NCBI GenBank assembly: GCA_014281115.1
Contig: JACONQ010000001.1
Coordinates: 2,852,001 to 2,916,000, forward strand
Source of the DNA: Laburnicola sp. R22_1
Taxonomy: Eukaryota > Ascomycota > Dothideomycetes > Pleosporales > Didymosphaeriaceae
Reading direction: 5' to 3'
Length of the DNA: 64,000 nucleotides
Part shown: positions 1 through 10,682 of the stretch, piece by piece
How positions within the stretch are numbered: position 1 is the stretch's first letter
How the letters are laid out: every line of letters begins with the position of its first letter
Notes under the pieces: model-generated
What the model saw: the letters and a program-made list of their open reading frames with translations, nothing else
Told to the model about the DNA's origin: nothing
Databases searched by the model: none
Program-made: the position numbers and the translations under genes

Positions 1-521
1 TATGAAAGGGTGGAGAAACATGATTACGGAGTGGTTCAAAATCTGGTTGAGAATGGACATTGGGGATCTAGAGCAGCTTACCAACCTGGATGGTGGAACT
101 AGTATAAATGTGGTATGGAAAGCCCAGGGCGAACGACCGAAAAAGATAGCCCAAGGCTCTATCCAGGACAGTCTACCTGGCTCGAAACCTACTCATACAG
201 ACCCGATAATGGTGGCCAATGTGCTCGTGTTTTCTACATCAGCAGTAGGTGTTAACGACGAAAGCGGAAGCGAGGACGAAGAAGTGGTGCCAGGACCAGC
301 AGGTAAGTAGTGGCGCGGAGAGCGGGGGTGGTGCTTGGCTATGCACTTGGACGAAGTTTTGTATACTAGGGAGTTCGGTGTCGAGTCAATATTAGTATGC
401 TTTGTTTTACATAGTCACACGCGTAGAGTTATTTCGAATAGATTTCATTGCAGAAGAACATGACGTGGGTACTTCAGGGGGGTTGTTTTGTTGGCTGGAA
501 CACTTGTACGTGCATATGTGA
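1..521 (+). CDS. 3' part of an unrecognised gene (partial at left edge)
   Basis: A frame open from the window edge ends exactly at an AG/GTAAGT splice donor (exon end 302, intron from 303). The nearest good acceptor, TTGCAG, ends at 453. Joining 302 to 454 keeps the frame for another 22 codons to a TGA at 519-521. The visible ~100 residues are soluble, with an acidic Ser/Glu/Asp patch near the end of the first exon. I recognise no family. The splice choice is tentative, since without splicing the frame stops at 308-310. It could also be a gene remnant. Confidence 0.3.
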
Positions 522-978
522 GTACTAAAGCGGAAGATAGGGAGTGAGAAGGCAGAGCGATAGCGATGACCTGAGAAGGGGGGAATTTTCAGCAGGTTAT
601 GTTATCGGGTTGGATATCATGCGTGTGAAAAGTCAGACAAATCCACTGTCGTTTACAAGAACTTGGACGAGATTCGATGCAAGAATTTACTAGCTTGTGC
701 AAGTTTCGTATCATCTTCCGATCGAATACACTGCGTGTGTTGAGTTGTGACCAAGCAATGTGAAAGCTAGAAGACATATCAAGGAAAGACGGTAAGAGAC
801 ATAATCGGCGCCCATTCATTACAATATAACTAAGTCTAAAACAAGTAACTCTTCGAAGGGAGATCACCAACGCACCTCGTCGCAGCAATGTGTCCAGGTT
901 CCTTCTCGAAAGCGTAGGCGACAGATACAAAAATCATGCAAGATCATGCCACTGAATGTGAGAAAGATCAAGAGATTA
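522..978. other. Intergenic, no gene seen
   Basis: The 457 bases between the left-edge fragment and the 3' end of the secreted-protein gene contain only short frames that overlap each other on both strands. No conserved motif was recognised. It probably holds two convergent 3' untranslated regions. Confidence 0.5.
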
Positions 979-2388
979 TCAAACGAGGATAACGTGCTTT
1001 CCAGCATGTGTCTTTTTATCAGACCTGGCGTTGCGGCGTTCGAGTATGCCACCACGTTTAACGTACCCCGCGTATGCCTTTCCATATGCCTCGCCTTCCC
1101 CTTCATGATCGGACGACGGATCGGGACCGTCAGGTCTAGTAGGCGAGGCGGTGGAGTATCCGTTGTCGCCATTGTCAGGAGGCATATGCGTTGGTCGGTG
1201 GTAGCTGCCTTTCGAAGATGGAGCATGTGTCGGGTAGCTATTTCGAATCGTGGAAGAAAGGGCGCGAGTTGGGCGCACGTTGCTATCTTTTGACGTTGAT
1301 GTATGAGCCGGGAAGCCGTCGTTCGTCACCGAAAAGGAAGGACGAGTTTTTGCCGTTGCGTAAGTCGAAGTATGCTGATAAGAGCAAGTGTATGCCTGAT
1401 GCGGCTTCGTGATAGTGACCGTCTCCTTGTCATGGTAGTATACTCCAGGTTGATATATTTCCGTGGTAGGATAGGTGCACGTGGTCTCGTGGTTGTACTT
1501 CGTGACTGTTGGCTGGACGATGGTGTAGTATCCAGGCTTGGTGGCAGAGATGGTAGTCGTCCGGATGATCGTCTTGGTCAATGGTCCATCGGTGGTATAT
1601 GCACCATATCGTGCAGTGAGAGTACATGGCTCGTTGACTGAAGTGGTGGCGCCGCCGTAGGTTACAGTTGCGCTGGCGGGAGCTATGTATGTCGCCTCGG
1701 CAGGAAGAGTCGTAGTCTCGGGAAGAGTCATATGATATGCAGGGACGGTGTAGATGCCAGGGTTCTCGTATGATGTAGCTTTCGGTGTGGGAGCGCCGTA
1801 TGTATAGGTTGTGTTGTAGGATGACCACTTGCCGTGCTTGTGCTCTCTCACCTGGACGGGCTGGTAAATAACGCCATGATCGCCGTAGCACTTCCTGTTG
1901 CAAAGGCCAGATCCAGGATAGCCAGATAAAGCAGAAGGGCCAAGGTGTTGATAAGGAGCTTCAACGATTGACTCCCACAATTCTTCCCAGGTGTTGGTCT
2001 TGTATGTCGCCGTCGAAGATTTATTGTGGCTGGCGGGCAAATAGTTTCCAGTGGGAGTGGGGCGGTCCCAATGGTTACTTGTTGTCGTGTAGGTGATAGT
2101 CGTCTTGGTTTGATAGATGGTCACGGGCTCTTCAGTCTTGGTGATGGTGCGCTTCTCGCCATCAGCGTCCGCGATGACAGTAGATACCCAAAGGTAAGTA
2201 TCGTAGGTTGATACGTCTGAGACGTAGGATGGAATAGCCTGATATAGTGCAGTGACTGTTACAGGTGTATGGGAACCCCCAGGCGTGATGGTCGTGTATC
2301 CGATCGTAGATAACGTCGAGGTAGCGCCAGAGTCGTATCCGGAAGCCACGGCGGCGCCGAGCAGAAGAAGGATCGAACCAAGACGCAT
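979..2388 (-). CDS. Secreted Thr/Tyr-rich cell-wall-type protein
   Basis: Single-exon 469-aa protein. Residues 1-17 form a clear signal peptide (MRLGS followed by a Leu/Ala core), so it is predicted to be secreted. The mature chain is very rich in Thr, Tyr, Ser and Pro, with repeated short Thr-Tyr-Thr and Ile-Tyr-Thr-type segments and several Asn-X-Ser/Thr sites. This is the composition of O-glycosylated fungal wall or adhesin-type proteins. A Cys pair lies near residues 160-170. The C-terminal ~100 residues are hydrophilic Ser/Pro/Asp-rich and end in a basic stretch with Lys-Arg and Arg-Arg pairs that could be Kex2 processing sites. There is no clear GPI-anchor tail, because the last residues are only weakly hydrophobic. 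The family is not identified. The start is chosen because the signal peptide begins at the first Met. Confidence 0.75.
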   Translation of the reverse strand: MRLGSILLLLGAAVASGYDSGATSTLSTIGYTTITPGGSHTPVTVTALYQAIPSYVSDVSTYDTYLWVSTVIADADGEKRTITKTEEPVTIYQTKTTITYTTTSNHWDRPTPTGNYLPASHNKSSTATYKTNTWEELWESIVEAPYQHLGPSALSGYPGSGLCNRKCYGDHGVIYQPVQVREHKHGKWSSYNTTYTYGAPTPKATSYENPGIYTVPAYHMTLPETTTLPAEATYIAPASATVTYGGATTSVNEPCTLTARYGAYTTDGPLTKTIIRTTTISATKPGYYTIVQPTVTKYNHETTCTYPTTEIYQPGVYYHDKETVTITKPHQAYTCSYQHTSTYATAKTRPSFSVTNDGFPAHTSTSKDSNVRPTRALSSTIRNSYPTHAPSSKGSYHRPTHMPPDNGDNGYSTASPTRPDGPDPSSDHEGEGEAYGKAYAGYVKRGGILERRNARSDKKTHAGKHVILV

Positions 2389-3457
2389 CTTGCTACTCTC
2401 TAGTAAAGTATGTTGTGCAATTGATAGACTAGTTGAGAATAAATGACTAGGGCGAGTGATAAACCCGACGACTGGCTACCCAGAAATACTTGAAGAAGAC
2501 AAGTGCGAAGCAAGCGAGTCGGCCTAAAGAATGACTGAGGTGAGGGACAGAATTTCCTCGTCAAAAAATATACCGCCTCTATATCATTGACCTGGACTTT
2601 GCCGACGAAAAGATATGCCCTTGGACAATTTCCCTTGGCGTGAATTGAGGCGCTGAGGGGCTTTTGTCTACCGCTTGGGTAGATGATGAGGCGCTCAATC
2701 TCGCTCAGCAAGTCTAGATGCGGCTTGTACACCAACCAATAGGCAAAGAGAGAGTCGGGGCAGCGCTGCATCAGCCATGAGCTGTACCTATTGACAAGAT
2801 CCTTGTGCCTGTGCAGGTCAAGGCCGCGCTGCAGGCTCGTCGTACCTGGCGCTCATACCAATTAATCTGCTGTCGCATGCACTATTTCCCCTTTTGGCCA
2901 TCATGAGACGAGTAGGCGCTTTTTCTGCTCTAAATTTGGTCGCAGGCCGAAGCGCCCCAGTGTCCAGATCGACCTGTCTCAGTTCCCCATAGATCTGAAA
3001 TCCGCACGGCGCAGATCACAGCCCGGTGCCGTCTCCTCGCCGATTGATCTCGGTCGTAACTACTACGTTAGGATGCAGACCAGGGCTAATGTGAGTGTCA
3101 TGAAATCATGTTTTCAATGGCCTCGCCGAAGTCTAGCGAGCGTGCGATTGTTGTCCGACGATGACGGAAATCAAGATCAACCCGGTGCTGCAAACGGACC
3201 CTACCGGTCACGGCGCTAAAATGCTATGTGAGGCTACCCGATGAATTCTATACAGGGGGTCCCTTTTGAGGTATGCCCTTGTTGCACGCCGATCTTCCGA
3301 CTGTACCCGTACCCCACTGGAACTCGTGCAGCTGAGGCTAGACACTAGAACCAACTGTTACTACGCAGCGGAGAGAACTTGATGCCTAGATTATATATCT
3401 AGAATTCAAATAAAGCTTGCATGTGTGCAAGAAGAAGATTGTTTGGCCTCTGTCTAC
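2389..3457. other. Intergenic region upstream of the secreted-protein gene
   Basis: About 1.07 kb between the start of the secreted-protein gene and the stop of the Stealth gene. It should carry the promoter of the former and the 3' end of the latter. A 123-residue minus-strand frame (2400-2771) has no recognisable features and is probably chance. Confidence 0.5.
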
Positions 3458-5901
3458 TCATCTCTCAAAGCTCGAAGGTTCCGGCAACAAACCCTCAAAC
3501 AATGCACTCATCACCTTCCTCAGTTGCTCAAGTTCCATCGCGTCCTGCGTTACGACGTCATCGTTGAGACATATCTGGCCGGCTGTCTTGTGATGCTTAA
3601 TGTATGGCTTCAGCAGATTATGTTCGGCTTGTTCGGCGTCAGTGACCATGTAGAAAGAAGCGTCCGGATTGACGACAGTATACTGAAACTTCATCAAAGC
3701 CTTCACCACAATGGCGCGTTGCTGAGGTTTCTTGATTGGATGAGGAAGCAAAGTGCCCAGACCCGAGCGCTTTCTGTTGAGGATGAGCTTCAGAAGACAA
3801 TCACCACAGCGTGGCGTCTCCCGTGCCACCCGATCAAAAATCGCAGCCGAGGAGAAAACAGGGCTTCTTGCTGCGGCATCACTCGATATCATTGAGAAAC
3901 CAGGTGCCAAGCAGTCTTCTGTATCGAATGCGTCACAATCAAGGCCTTTTATCATCATTGGTCCATCCAGTGATGTCCAAAGTACTTCAGTGTTGACCTT
4001 AGGAGGTTCGAGGCCAGCTTCTTCGTGATGCTCAGCCACGCGGTAGTATATTCGACGGCGATATTGCTCTGGACTTTCGTTGCCCATTCCTTCCGCGAGC
4101 TCACGTAAGATTTTCTTGCGCTCCGTCCAGCTGAGGTAGCCATCATCATCTTGATCGCTTCTGAGCATGATATAACTCCAGAGGAGCGCCTCCCTATGCC
4201 GTTCCATGGTGTAGTGGAACATGACATACCACGAATAGAGCTGGAATCCAGTTTCGCCGCGGAAACGCTGGAACGCACTGCGTAGCGCGGGTCTAGGGAA
4301 GCTCGTGATGGCTTCCTTGGCAACGCTTCTCGATAAAGAATGGCCAAAATGCACCTGTCCTTTACGCTTGCGTGCTCCAAATTTTCGGTTCAGAAGCCAA
4401 GAAGTGTAGATGAGAAAAGGCTTTTCACCGAAACGCTCAGCATCTGCCTCGGTAGGAGGCTTTAACGTGTTGTATGCGTTATCCTTGAAGCCCAGCGTAG
4501 GTCCGAACAATGGTGAATATATGTCTGCCGCTGCGTGAGGTTTGCCGAGGATCATGTCGTCCGAGAGCGCGAAAAGCTAAAGAATATTAGCATTGTTTCA
4601 GCGGCGGAGCTCTGACGCTTGTGGAAACTTGCCCTATCGGTTTCTGACTTGGTATTGTAGAGCTGATTCTCGATAGTGAGAGAGTCGAAGGATGGCAGGC
4701 ACTTTCTCTCCTCTGGTCCGAAAAATTCTTCTTGAGATAGAACTTGAACCTTGTCTAGGTCCGGTTTGAGCCACTGGGGCCGTTGTTTGCCCATGGTATC
4801 CTGTCCGCCATCTTGAGCAGGGATTCGGAAAGCGTTTACGAGGATCTGGATGCGATTGGTGAATGATCCAGCATATTTTTCGATGCTTTGAATGGAATAC
4901 CGGAGCTCCTCCCACTCTCGATATCGATTGGTGCCATGAGATGCCATCCAGACACCCTCAGGGTCATTCAGCGAAGAGTTGAGTTCATACGGTCGCATCG
5001 TGCGCTGCAGTTCCGGCTGCGATCCATTGACCCCTGGCGGTGTCAACAACTATGATCTGGGGAGGAATGTAACGGACTCACAGTTATAGACAAAATCAAT
5101 CTTCGGCTCCTGAAGCTTGGGGCCAATGTATCGAGCTTTAGCAACCCACTCATCCTCCCAACCATCTAGGACGACATCCTGCACAGATTGCTCAAAAGGA
5201 ACATGCAGCAAATCAGGAAGACTGTCCGCTTTATCCTTGATTGTAAGGCACTCATCCCATTCGGTGAAGGTGTAGCTCTCTGACCATGAAGGCATCTTGC
5301 TGGGTGACTCGATGGAATATCGTGTGTCAACAGCTTGATGTTCTGCAGAATCATCAGCACCGGGGCTTTTTAGAATTGTTTCGATTGGAGTCTCCCGGGC
5401 TGGAGGCTCTGAATATGGGTTTTCGCTGTTCTGGCCAATTCGATTACCGAAAGTAGACATTTGGACCGGATGTCCCGCATCGTCATCAGGATGGGTTAGC
5501 TTAGTGGCGTACTCGACAGTGTCCGCATTGTGTCCGCGTATCGTATTGGCATCTTCATTGACATGTTCCTCGAGGCCGTCTTCCTGGCCCAGGGTTGGTA
5601 GTTTCGCAGCCTGCAGACTCAGAGGACGGTCCTCTGAGACTAACACTTTGTCACGATTCGATTGGGGATGGGTGTAACAGTCGTCTGAATTCGATGCATG
5701 TGATGCATGTGGCTGTTCCATCGACTTTGACTGATCCGAACCGCACGGAGCGCGTTGTAGGAGTTGTCGCGCAACGTTATTCGCATCTATAGTCAGAACG
5801 CCAGACTGCCAAAGAATGAAGAAGAGGATAATGGACAAAGCGTAATAGTACTTCTTCAACGACCACCGTTTCCGTGCCGCTGTATATGTGTAGCGAGGCA
5901 T
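3458..5901 (-). CDS. Stealth-family sugar-phosphate transferase with EF-hand
   Basis: Three exons: 5901-5082, 5033-4633 and 4576-3458 (779 aa). The first splice makes the CR1 hallmark IDFVYNWVNGSQP (about residues 266-280). CR2 follows in exon 2 (RYREWEELRYS...SIEKYA, then LPSFDSLTIEN). The second splice makes CR3 (ALSDDMILGKP, about 410-419). CR4 lies near the C-terminus (CLNDD...LPEPSSFE). An EF-hand-type calcium loop, DQDDDGYLSWTE, lies near residues 548-559. Residues ~18-38 form one transmembrane anchor, giving a type II Golgi/secretory topology, and residues ~40-260 are a low-complexity stem. Known Stealth proteins (bacterial capsule enzymes, animal GNPTAB) transfer hexose-1-phosphate. 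The acceptor here is unknown. The second intron (56 bp) uses a GC donor (AGG/GCAAGT). The gene is divergent from the GT34 gene. Family call is sure; role is inferred. Confidence 0.88.
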
Positions 5902-6772
5902 GATGAGAATAAAGATAGACTTTGAACGGATTCAGAAGAACGACAGGATGTGGAACGGAGAAGAACGCGACCTTGCAAAGTCAGTCAAGCTACAAAGTAC
6001 AATCTTGCGAAGCAAAGTGGCATGTCAAATTAGCCTAGGGAGATCGAAAGCTCCAAAGAGGCTCAGATCGTGTCCTTCACCGATCGATGAGCAACCAACG
6101 ACTCCTGGGCATCGTCACGGCCACTGCCGACGCGGAAGAGAGGCATAACCCCCGAGAGCGCCATGTTCCAGATGATGCGGCCGGGATCATCTCCTTTCTT
6201 TGATGGATATTGTAATGTTGGGCGAGAGCGTCGGATGTTCGTGGCTGTTGTCTGTGCATGACGCGTTTCGTCACAACCTTGGCACCGCACCAATTCGGCT
6301 TAGTGCGCCCTGTCTTTCCTTTCCTCACACACCAGAAACCTCCTGTCTTGCCCAACGCGCAACACCTCGCCTACGATGCCATATGCACAGACGCCGAGCA
6401 CGCACTTGGGGCCGGAGATGGTTGTAGAGTTGGCCCTGACACCCATCTGTGCTCAGGTTCTCACTACGACGGAATATGATTAGCACTGGCGAGATGAGAT
6501 GCCGTTCTTGGCGCCGAAGGGACATGTGCTTTTCTGTTCCAGCTGGGGAGTCTGGGGACTGACTATGTTTTATTGCATGCACAACTTTTGTTCCTATTAT
6601 GTGCAGGGATTGTATGGACCATCCGCTGAGCGGTTGCTGGCCGAGTTACGACCTTGGAACCCGTAGTCATTCCCCAGGCCTTGTCACTGCTCTGTCTGAC
6701 CTAGAGAAAGGTCAATCTTTCCTTCATCAACTGTTTGAAGCTGTCCTCTGCCATCATTTCTTCAAGGTCAAT
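5902..6772. promoter_or_regulatory. Shared divergent promoter region (Stealth / GT34)
   Basis: 871 bp separate the start codon of the Stealth gene (minus) from the chosen start of the GT34 gene (plus). No independent gene was recognised; several overlapping short frames at 6060-6580 are on both strands and lack motifs. The head-to-head arrangement suggests co-regulation, but no specific operator was identified. Confidence 0.5.
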
Positions 6773-7973
6773 ATGGCTCCAATCTTGCCTACCCTCCAAC
6801 CCTACAATATCCGACGACGAAGAAGAAGTCTTCTAAGTACGGCACGACTCTTGAAATATTGTCTCGTCTTACTGGTTGTTATCGTGATTCTCGGCCTATT
6901 TCGTCCGGAAACTATGTCTGCAATGGTCCCAAGATACATTCCAATCCCAGTCGACGGGACGATTGGAGCATTGGGGGGCACCACTATGTACAACAACGGC
7001 GACCAAAATCGCACCGGAGTCCCGAATGACTCCATCAGCCGAGAGTTAATGGAGCTGCAAAATCCACCTTTGTCGCCGTATCCCAAGTTCGGAAAATGCA
7101 CGGCATCATTCGGCGACCTAGACCCCCCCTACGAAGCTGCTGTTGCCTCACACAACTTACACAACGAGGTTCACGGCTACCCACACTTCATACTGCGTGA
7201 ACATATGATTCGCGGCCTCTGGTCCAAGCACGGTTGGATTATGACGATAATCGGGCAAGAGCTTGCAAAGCCGGAAGAGCAGCGCCTCGAGTGGCTCATG
7301 TGGCACGATCGGGACACCGTGCTCATGAACCCACAAATACCGCTCGATATCTTTGTGCCACCGGCGCCCGAATTTTCCAACATCCAACTACTGGTCACGA
7401 ATGATCGTAATGGGTTGAACAACGGAGTGTTCATAGTGAAGGTGAGTCAGTGGGCTTTCAAGCTCCTCGCGAGCGCACTGAGTATACGGGAGTACCAGCC
7501 GGAGATACCTTTGAAGTACACGGAGCAAAGTGGGATGGAGGAAGCTATCAAGCGGGTAAGCCTGTTGTTCCTTGCAGCCTTTTGAGCACACGCTAATTGT
7601 GCGGCAGCCATGGTGGGCGTCGAGCGTAGCCTTCGTTCCCCAACGCTGGTTCAACGGCTTCCCGCCTGATCTCGACATCGACGAAGACAACAATCGCGCG
7701 CACGCACGCCAGGGCTCTATTCTCATACATTTCGCATCAAATCGAGACGGCTTACGTCCCGAGCGCATGGCACACTGGGGCGAGCTTGCGAAGAACCGCA
7801 CAGTAGAGTGGGACAAGCCGGTCGAAGAGACATGGTATATGGAAGAGATTGCGGAATTTTGGAAGAGAGTGGGCAAGGGCGAGTCATATGAGAAGGTCAA
7901 TAAGGATATCGGAGGGAGGGTGTGGAAGACACCAAAGGAGGAGGAGAGGGAAGGGATAGCAGGCTCGAGTTAA
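6773..7973 (+). CDS. GT34-family (galactosyl/mannosyl) glycosyltransferase
   Basis: Two exons, 6773-7555 and 7608-7973, with a 52-bp intron (CGG/GTAAGC ... CGGCAG/CC); 382 aa. Basic residues followed by a single hydrophobic segment (~28-43) give a type II Golgi anchor. The catalytic domain shows the GT34 signature order: an H...GY segment, a KPEEQ...EWLMWHDRD block whose DRD (about 179-181) is the metal-binding DXD, then NDRNGLNNGVFIVK, an EQSGMEEA helix, and after the intron a FVPQRWFNGFP segment. GT34 enzymes (yeast Mnn10/Mnn11, fission yeast Gma12) add alpha-linked mannose or galactose to glycoproteins or wall glycans. The donor sugar cannot be told here. The frame is open from 6599, but the Met at 6773 is chosen because it directly precedes the basic/TM region. 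Confidence 0.85.
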
Positions 7974-8237
7974 TGAGCTCTCGGTCAATCACTCGCCAGC
8001 ATGGGGGATCAAAATGAACAAGTAGTGATCAGATCTGATTCTAGTTAATCTGGAAGAGTCAAGCTCTCCATGTAATTTATATTGACCTTTGCCAGTCTTT
8101 CCCTTTTAGCTGGGCTGAGCGCACTCATTTTCGGAGGTTCTCTGCAGCCTAAGTAATATGCGCGCCTAGATTTATGGTATGAATTTCAACGCGACACCAA
8201 TAAAACCAGTAGACAGAGCGTTTGCTTCCGTCTGGAG

Positions 8238-10343
8238 CTAAATGATCGAGTATTTATAAACTGGCAGCTGCTTCAATACTTCCTGATCGGGCTGATGACC
8301 AATAGAAAACGCTCCAATTCGACGATATGTATTGTGCCAGACCTCGTCCAGTAATAGCCCTAGTAGCCGCGTGTTGTCATCCGTATCCTGTTGCCACTTT
8401 TCGCATTCATAAATCGGGGCGCACCAGATGGTGTGATCGAGATGGACTGTGTCAAAATCATCAAAAATGACATCATTCCAGGTGTCGTCCAAAAAGGAGG
8501 TAAACTCTGTGCTTGATGCGTCATTTCCACCATTGCGCTCCAAGTTCCGTGGATTCGAAAGTCTTGAAATGCAGTACGAAATCCCTTGCACTCTTTCTAC
8601 TCCACGGCCGAGTGCCTCCACACCAAAGCCTTTGGTGACTACTTTTGCTCGTGCAAGTGGTCCAGCCATGCAAATTGTAAAAGGGTAGCTCGACCATAAA
8701 CCCGAGATGGTTGTACGGCTGTGCTCCTTCACCTCCCAGGAAGAGACAAGAGACAACGCATTCGTTCCCGAAGCCCACTCCGTCCATATTGGACAGTCCA
8801 ACGAAGCCCAGGACCACGAAGGAGCGCGATAGCCGTGGGGACGTACCGTCGGCCACCTGTTTTTGTCCAGTGCAGCTCTGGTCCAAAGAAGACAGTACGG
8901 GAGATCAGCCTCCCACATGCCCGCCCAGTACCGGCCACGAGGTAATCCTTTGCTCTCGAGGCTAGAGACCAATCCGGATAGCGCAACAAGTTTGTCTTTG
9001 CCAAAGGTGAGATTGCACTTGCTGTAGTCTTGCACTAGCACAGACCAGGCACCGTCATCCTCGATGAAATCCTTTCGCCAGAACCGGTTCCGTCTGTCGT
9101 GGAATGATCTCAGAGCATCCGGCACTTGGATCGGGTATGATTCAGTTGCCGCAATTGTCCGACACTCGAATATGAGTTCTGACCTAGCGAAATGGATCAT
9201 CCTAGTTGCCAGCAGCCTCTCTTGCATGACCCACCCACGGCGGAGTAAGGGGTTTTGCGAGAAGCTTTTTCCCCATTCGATATTGTTCTCCACGACTATG
9301 TATCTACTCTCGGGTACTCCCCCCCAGGTTATCAGCCCTGTTGATGGACTTTCTCTCATGGTATTGAAGAGACTGCCATTGCAGTTCACAGATCCTGTAG
9401 CTCCAATGTTGATGATAGCGTGAGAGTAGATTTTACCCATTAGACTTGACTCCCTTGCCCAGTCTTCCTCGGAATCCTGGAATATGCACAAGCAATCAAT
9501 CCAGAGATAACGGACACTTAGTTGCCAACATACTGCAGCAGTTTCGGAAAAGATCCTGGGCAGAGTTTCGCGAGGGATGCCTTGCTCCAATTGATGTATG
9601 TTCTGCGTAAGGAGCTGGAGAGGTTGAGTTTTTCCCCAACAGTGGCTCAGAGTGGCATATGATGGGGCGCTGTCGTATAGAATCCTGTCGACGACCGTAT
9701 CTTTGTTCTTGATCGTGACTACTCTGACCAGCGCTGTAGAGGACGGCTGACCAATATCGAGCAATCGCGAAGGGAGATAGGAGCCATCAAAGATTGGTCG
9801 GCATTCCTCATGATTTTCTACACAGTCTCGGTACCATCTCAGCAGAAAGTCTCGAGAAGTTGTTTCTACATCGCTGGGGTCGCGATGGGCTGCCGGATCA
9901 TCTAAACCAGTCAGTTTTCGCACATATACCAGACACCCTAGGGGCATACACGGTAACAAGTCAAACATCATAGCGCGTTGAATCTCCTCATCTCCCAGTG
10001 TTCTCGACACCTCGATTTGAAGTTCCATCTTGCAATTCTGAATTATCGCATCTTCGATGCTCATATCCTGATGAACAACTCTGAATGACGTGCTCACTTC
10101 GACGCTGGACCAGTCTTCCTGTCCAAACCCAGTAATACATTCCAGCCAGATTGCTTTGCAAATTCGACAGTTTTGGGATGCGGACTGCTGGAGTCGAGGG
10201 AGATCATTGTGGTGGCGCCCATGTACAGTGTGATACCAATATTCGTCTGCGCGGGTCCAGTGTTTTGCAAATATTGCAAGGCACGTGTCGCAGAACGTTG
10301 CTGCATGAAGGATGGCAGGGGACTGTAGGGTAGCTGCCGACAT
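8238..10343 (-). CDS. HET-domain protein (heterokaryon-incompatibility type)
   Basis: Single-exon 701-aa protein. The HET domain lies at about residues 225-375, with the motif order YATLSHCWG (229-237), then IF.ETA and VRYLWIDCLCI, then DW.RESSLMGKIYSHA and INIGATGS. The N-terminal ~65 residues hold two Cys pairs (FCDTC, NCRIC) typical of this subfamily's leader region. A Trp-rich C-terminal segment (RAPSWSWASLD) is also characteristic. HET proteins mediate non-self recognition and programmed cell death when allelic partners meet. Whether this one acts in vegetative incompatibility is unknown. The 5' end lies only about 250 bp from a pogo transposon, so its promoter may have been altered by the insertion. 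Confidence 0.9.
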   Translation of the reverse strand: MSAATLQSPAILHAATFCDTCLAIFAKHWTRADEYWYHTVHGRHHNDLPRLQQSASQNCRICKAIWLECITGFGQEDWSSVEVSTSFRVVHQDMSIEDAIIQNCKMELQIEVSRTLGDEEIQRAMMFDLLPCMPLGCLVYVRKLTGLDDPAAHRDPSDVETTSRDFLLRWYRDCVENHEECRPIFDGSYLPSRLLDIGQPSSTALVRVVTIKNKDTVVDRILYDSAPSYATLSHCWGKTQPLQLLTQNIHQLEQGIPRETLPRIFSETAAVCWQLSVRYLWIDCLCIFQDSEEDWARESSLMGKIYSHAIINIGATGSVNCNGSLFNTMRESPSTGLITWGGVPESRYIVVENNIEWGKSFSQNPLLRRGWVMQERLLATRMIHFARSELIFECRTIAATESYPIQVPDALRSFHDRRNRFWRKDFIEDDGAWSVLVQDYSKCNLTFGKDKLVALSGLVSSLESKGLPRGRYWAGMWEADLPYCLLWTRAALDKNRWPTVRPHGYRAPSWSWASLDCPIWTEWASGTNALSLVSSWEVKEHSRTTISGLWSSYPFTICMAGPLARAKVVTKGFGVEALGRGVERVQGISYCISRLSNPRNLERNGGNDASSTEFTSFLDDTWNDVIFDDFDTVHLDHTIWCAPIYECEKWQQDTDDNTRLLGLLLDEVWHNTYRRIGAFSIGHQPDQEVLKQLPVYKYSII

Positions 10344-10590
10344 TGGAGTGTGTTGTTGAATGTTAGAAGGGGAAGGCTGAAGTTTTGGCTGCCTAAAATG
10401 AATTTTAGGATGTCTCCCAACACCAGGAAACCAGGATTTGGATCCAACTCCGGTTTCAAGAATGGAATCTGTTGGGCTAAAATTTAACTAGATCATGCTC
10501 CGAATAGAAGAGCAGACAGGTAGCGTAAGTTGGTGCTTGGGTAGTCACGTCACACCTCCAGTACCTACTCGTGGTATCACGGGCCTCGGC
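10344..10590. promoter_or_regulatory. Promoter region of the HET gene
   Basis: 247 bp between the HET start codon and the transposon target site. It contains TCACGTCAC at about 10546-10554, which resembles a half CRE/ATF site. No gene is seen. Confidence 0.35.
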
Positions 10591-10592
10591 TA

Positions 10593-10636
10593 CCGAGGTG
10601 GACGGTCGAATGAGCCCGACGGCCGAATGAGCCACC
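10593..10636 (+). repeat. Left terminal inverted repeat of the pogo element
   Basis: 44 bp beginning CCGAGGTGGACGG. It matches the reverse complement of 12667-12710 at every position. It holds two near-identical direct 13-mers, GGTCGAATGAGCC at 10604 and GGCCGAATGAGCC at 10621, spaced 17 bp apart; they are likely transposase binding sites. Confidence 0.9.
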
Positions 10637-10682
10637 CCACCACGACAACACCTCAACTTCAACACGCGATAACTCTACCACT

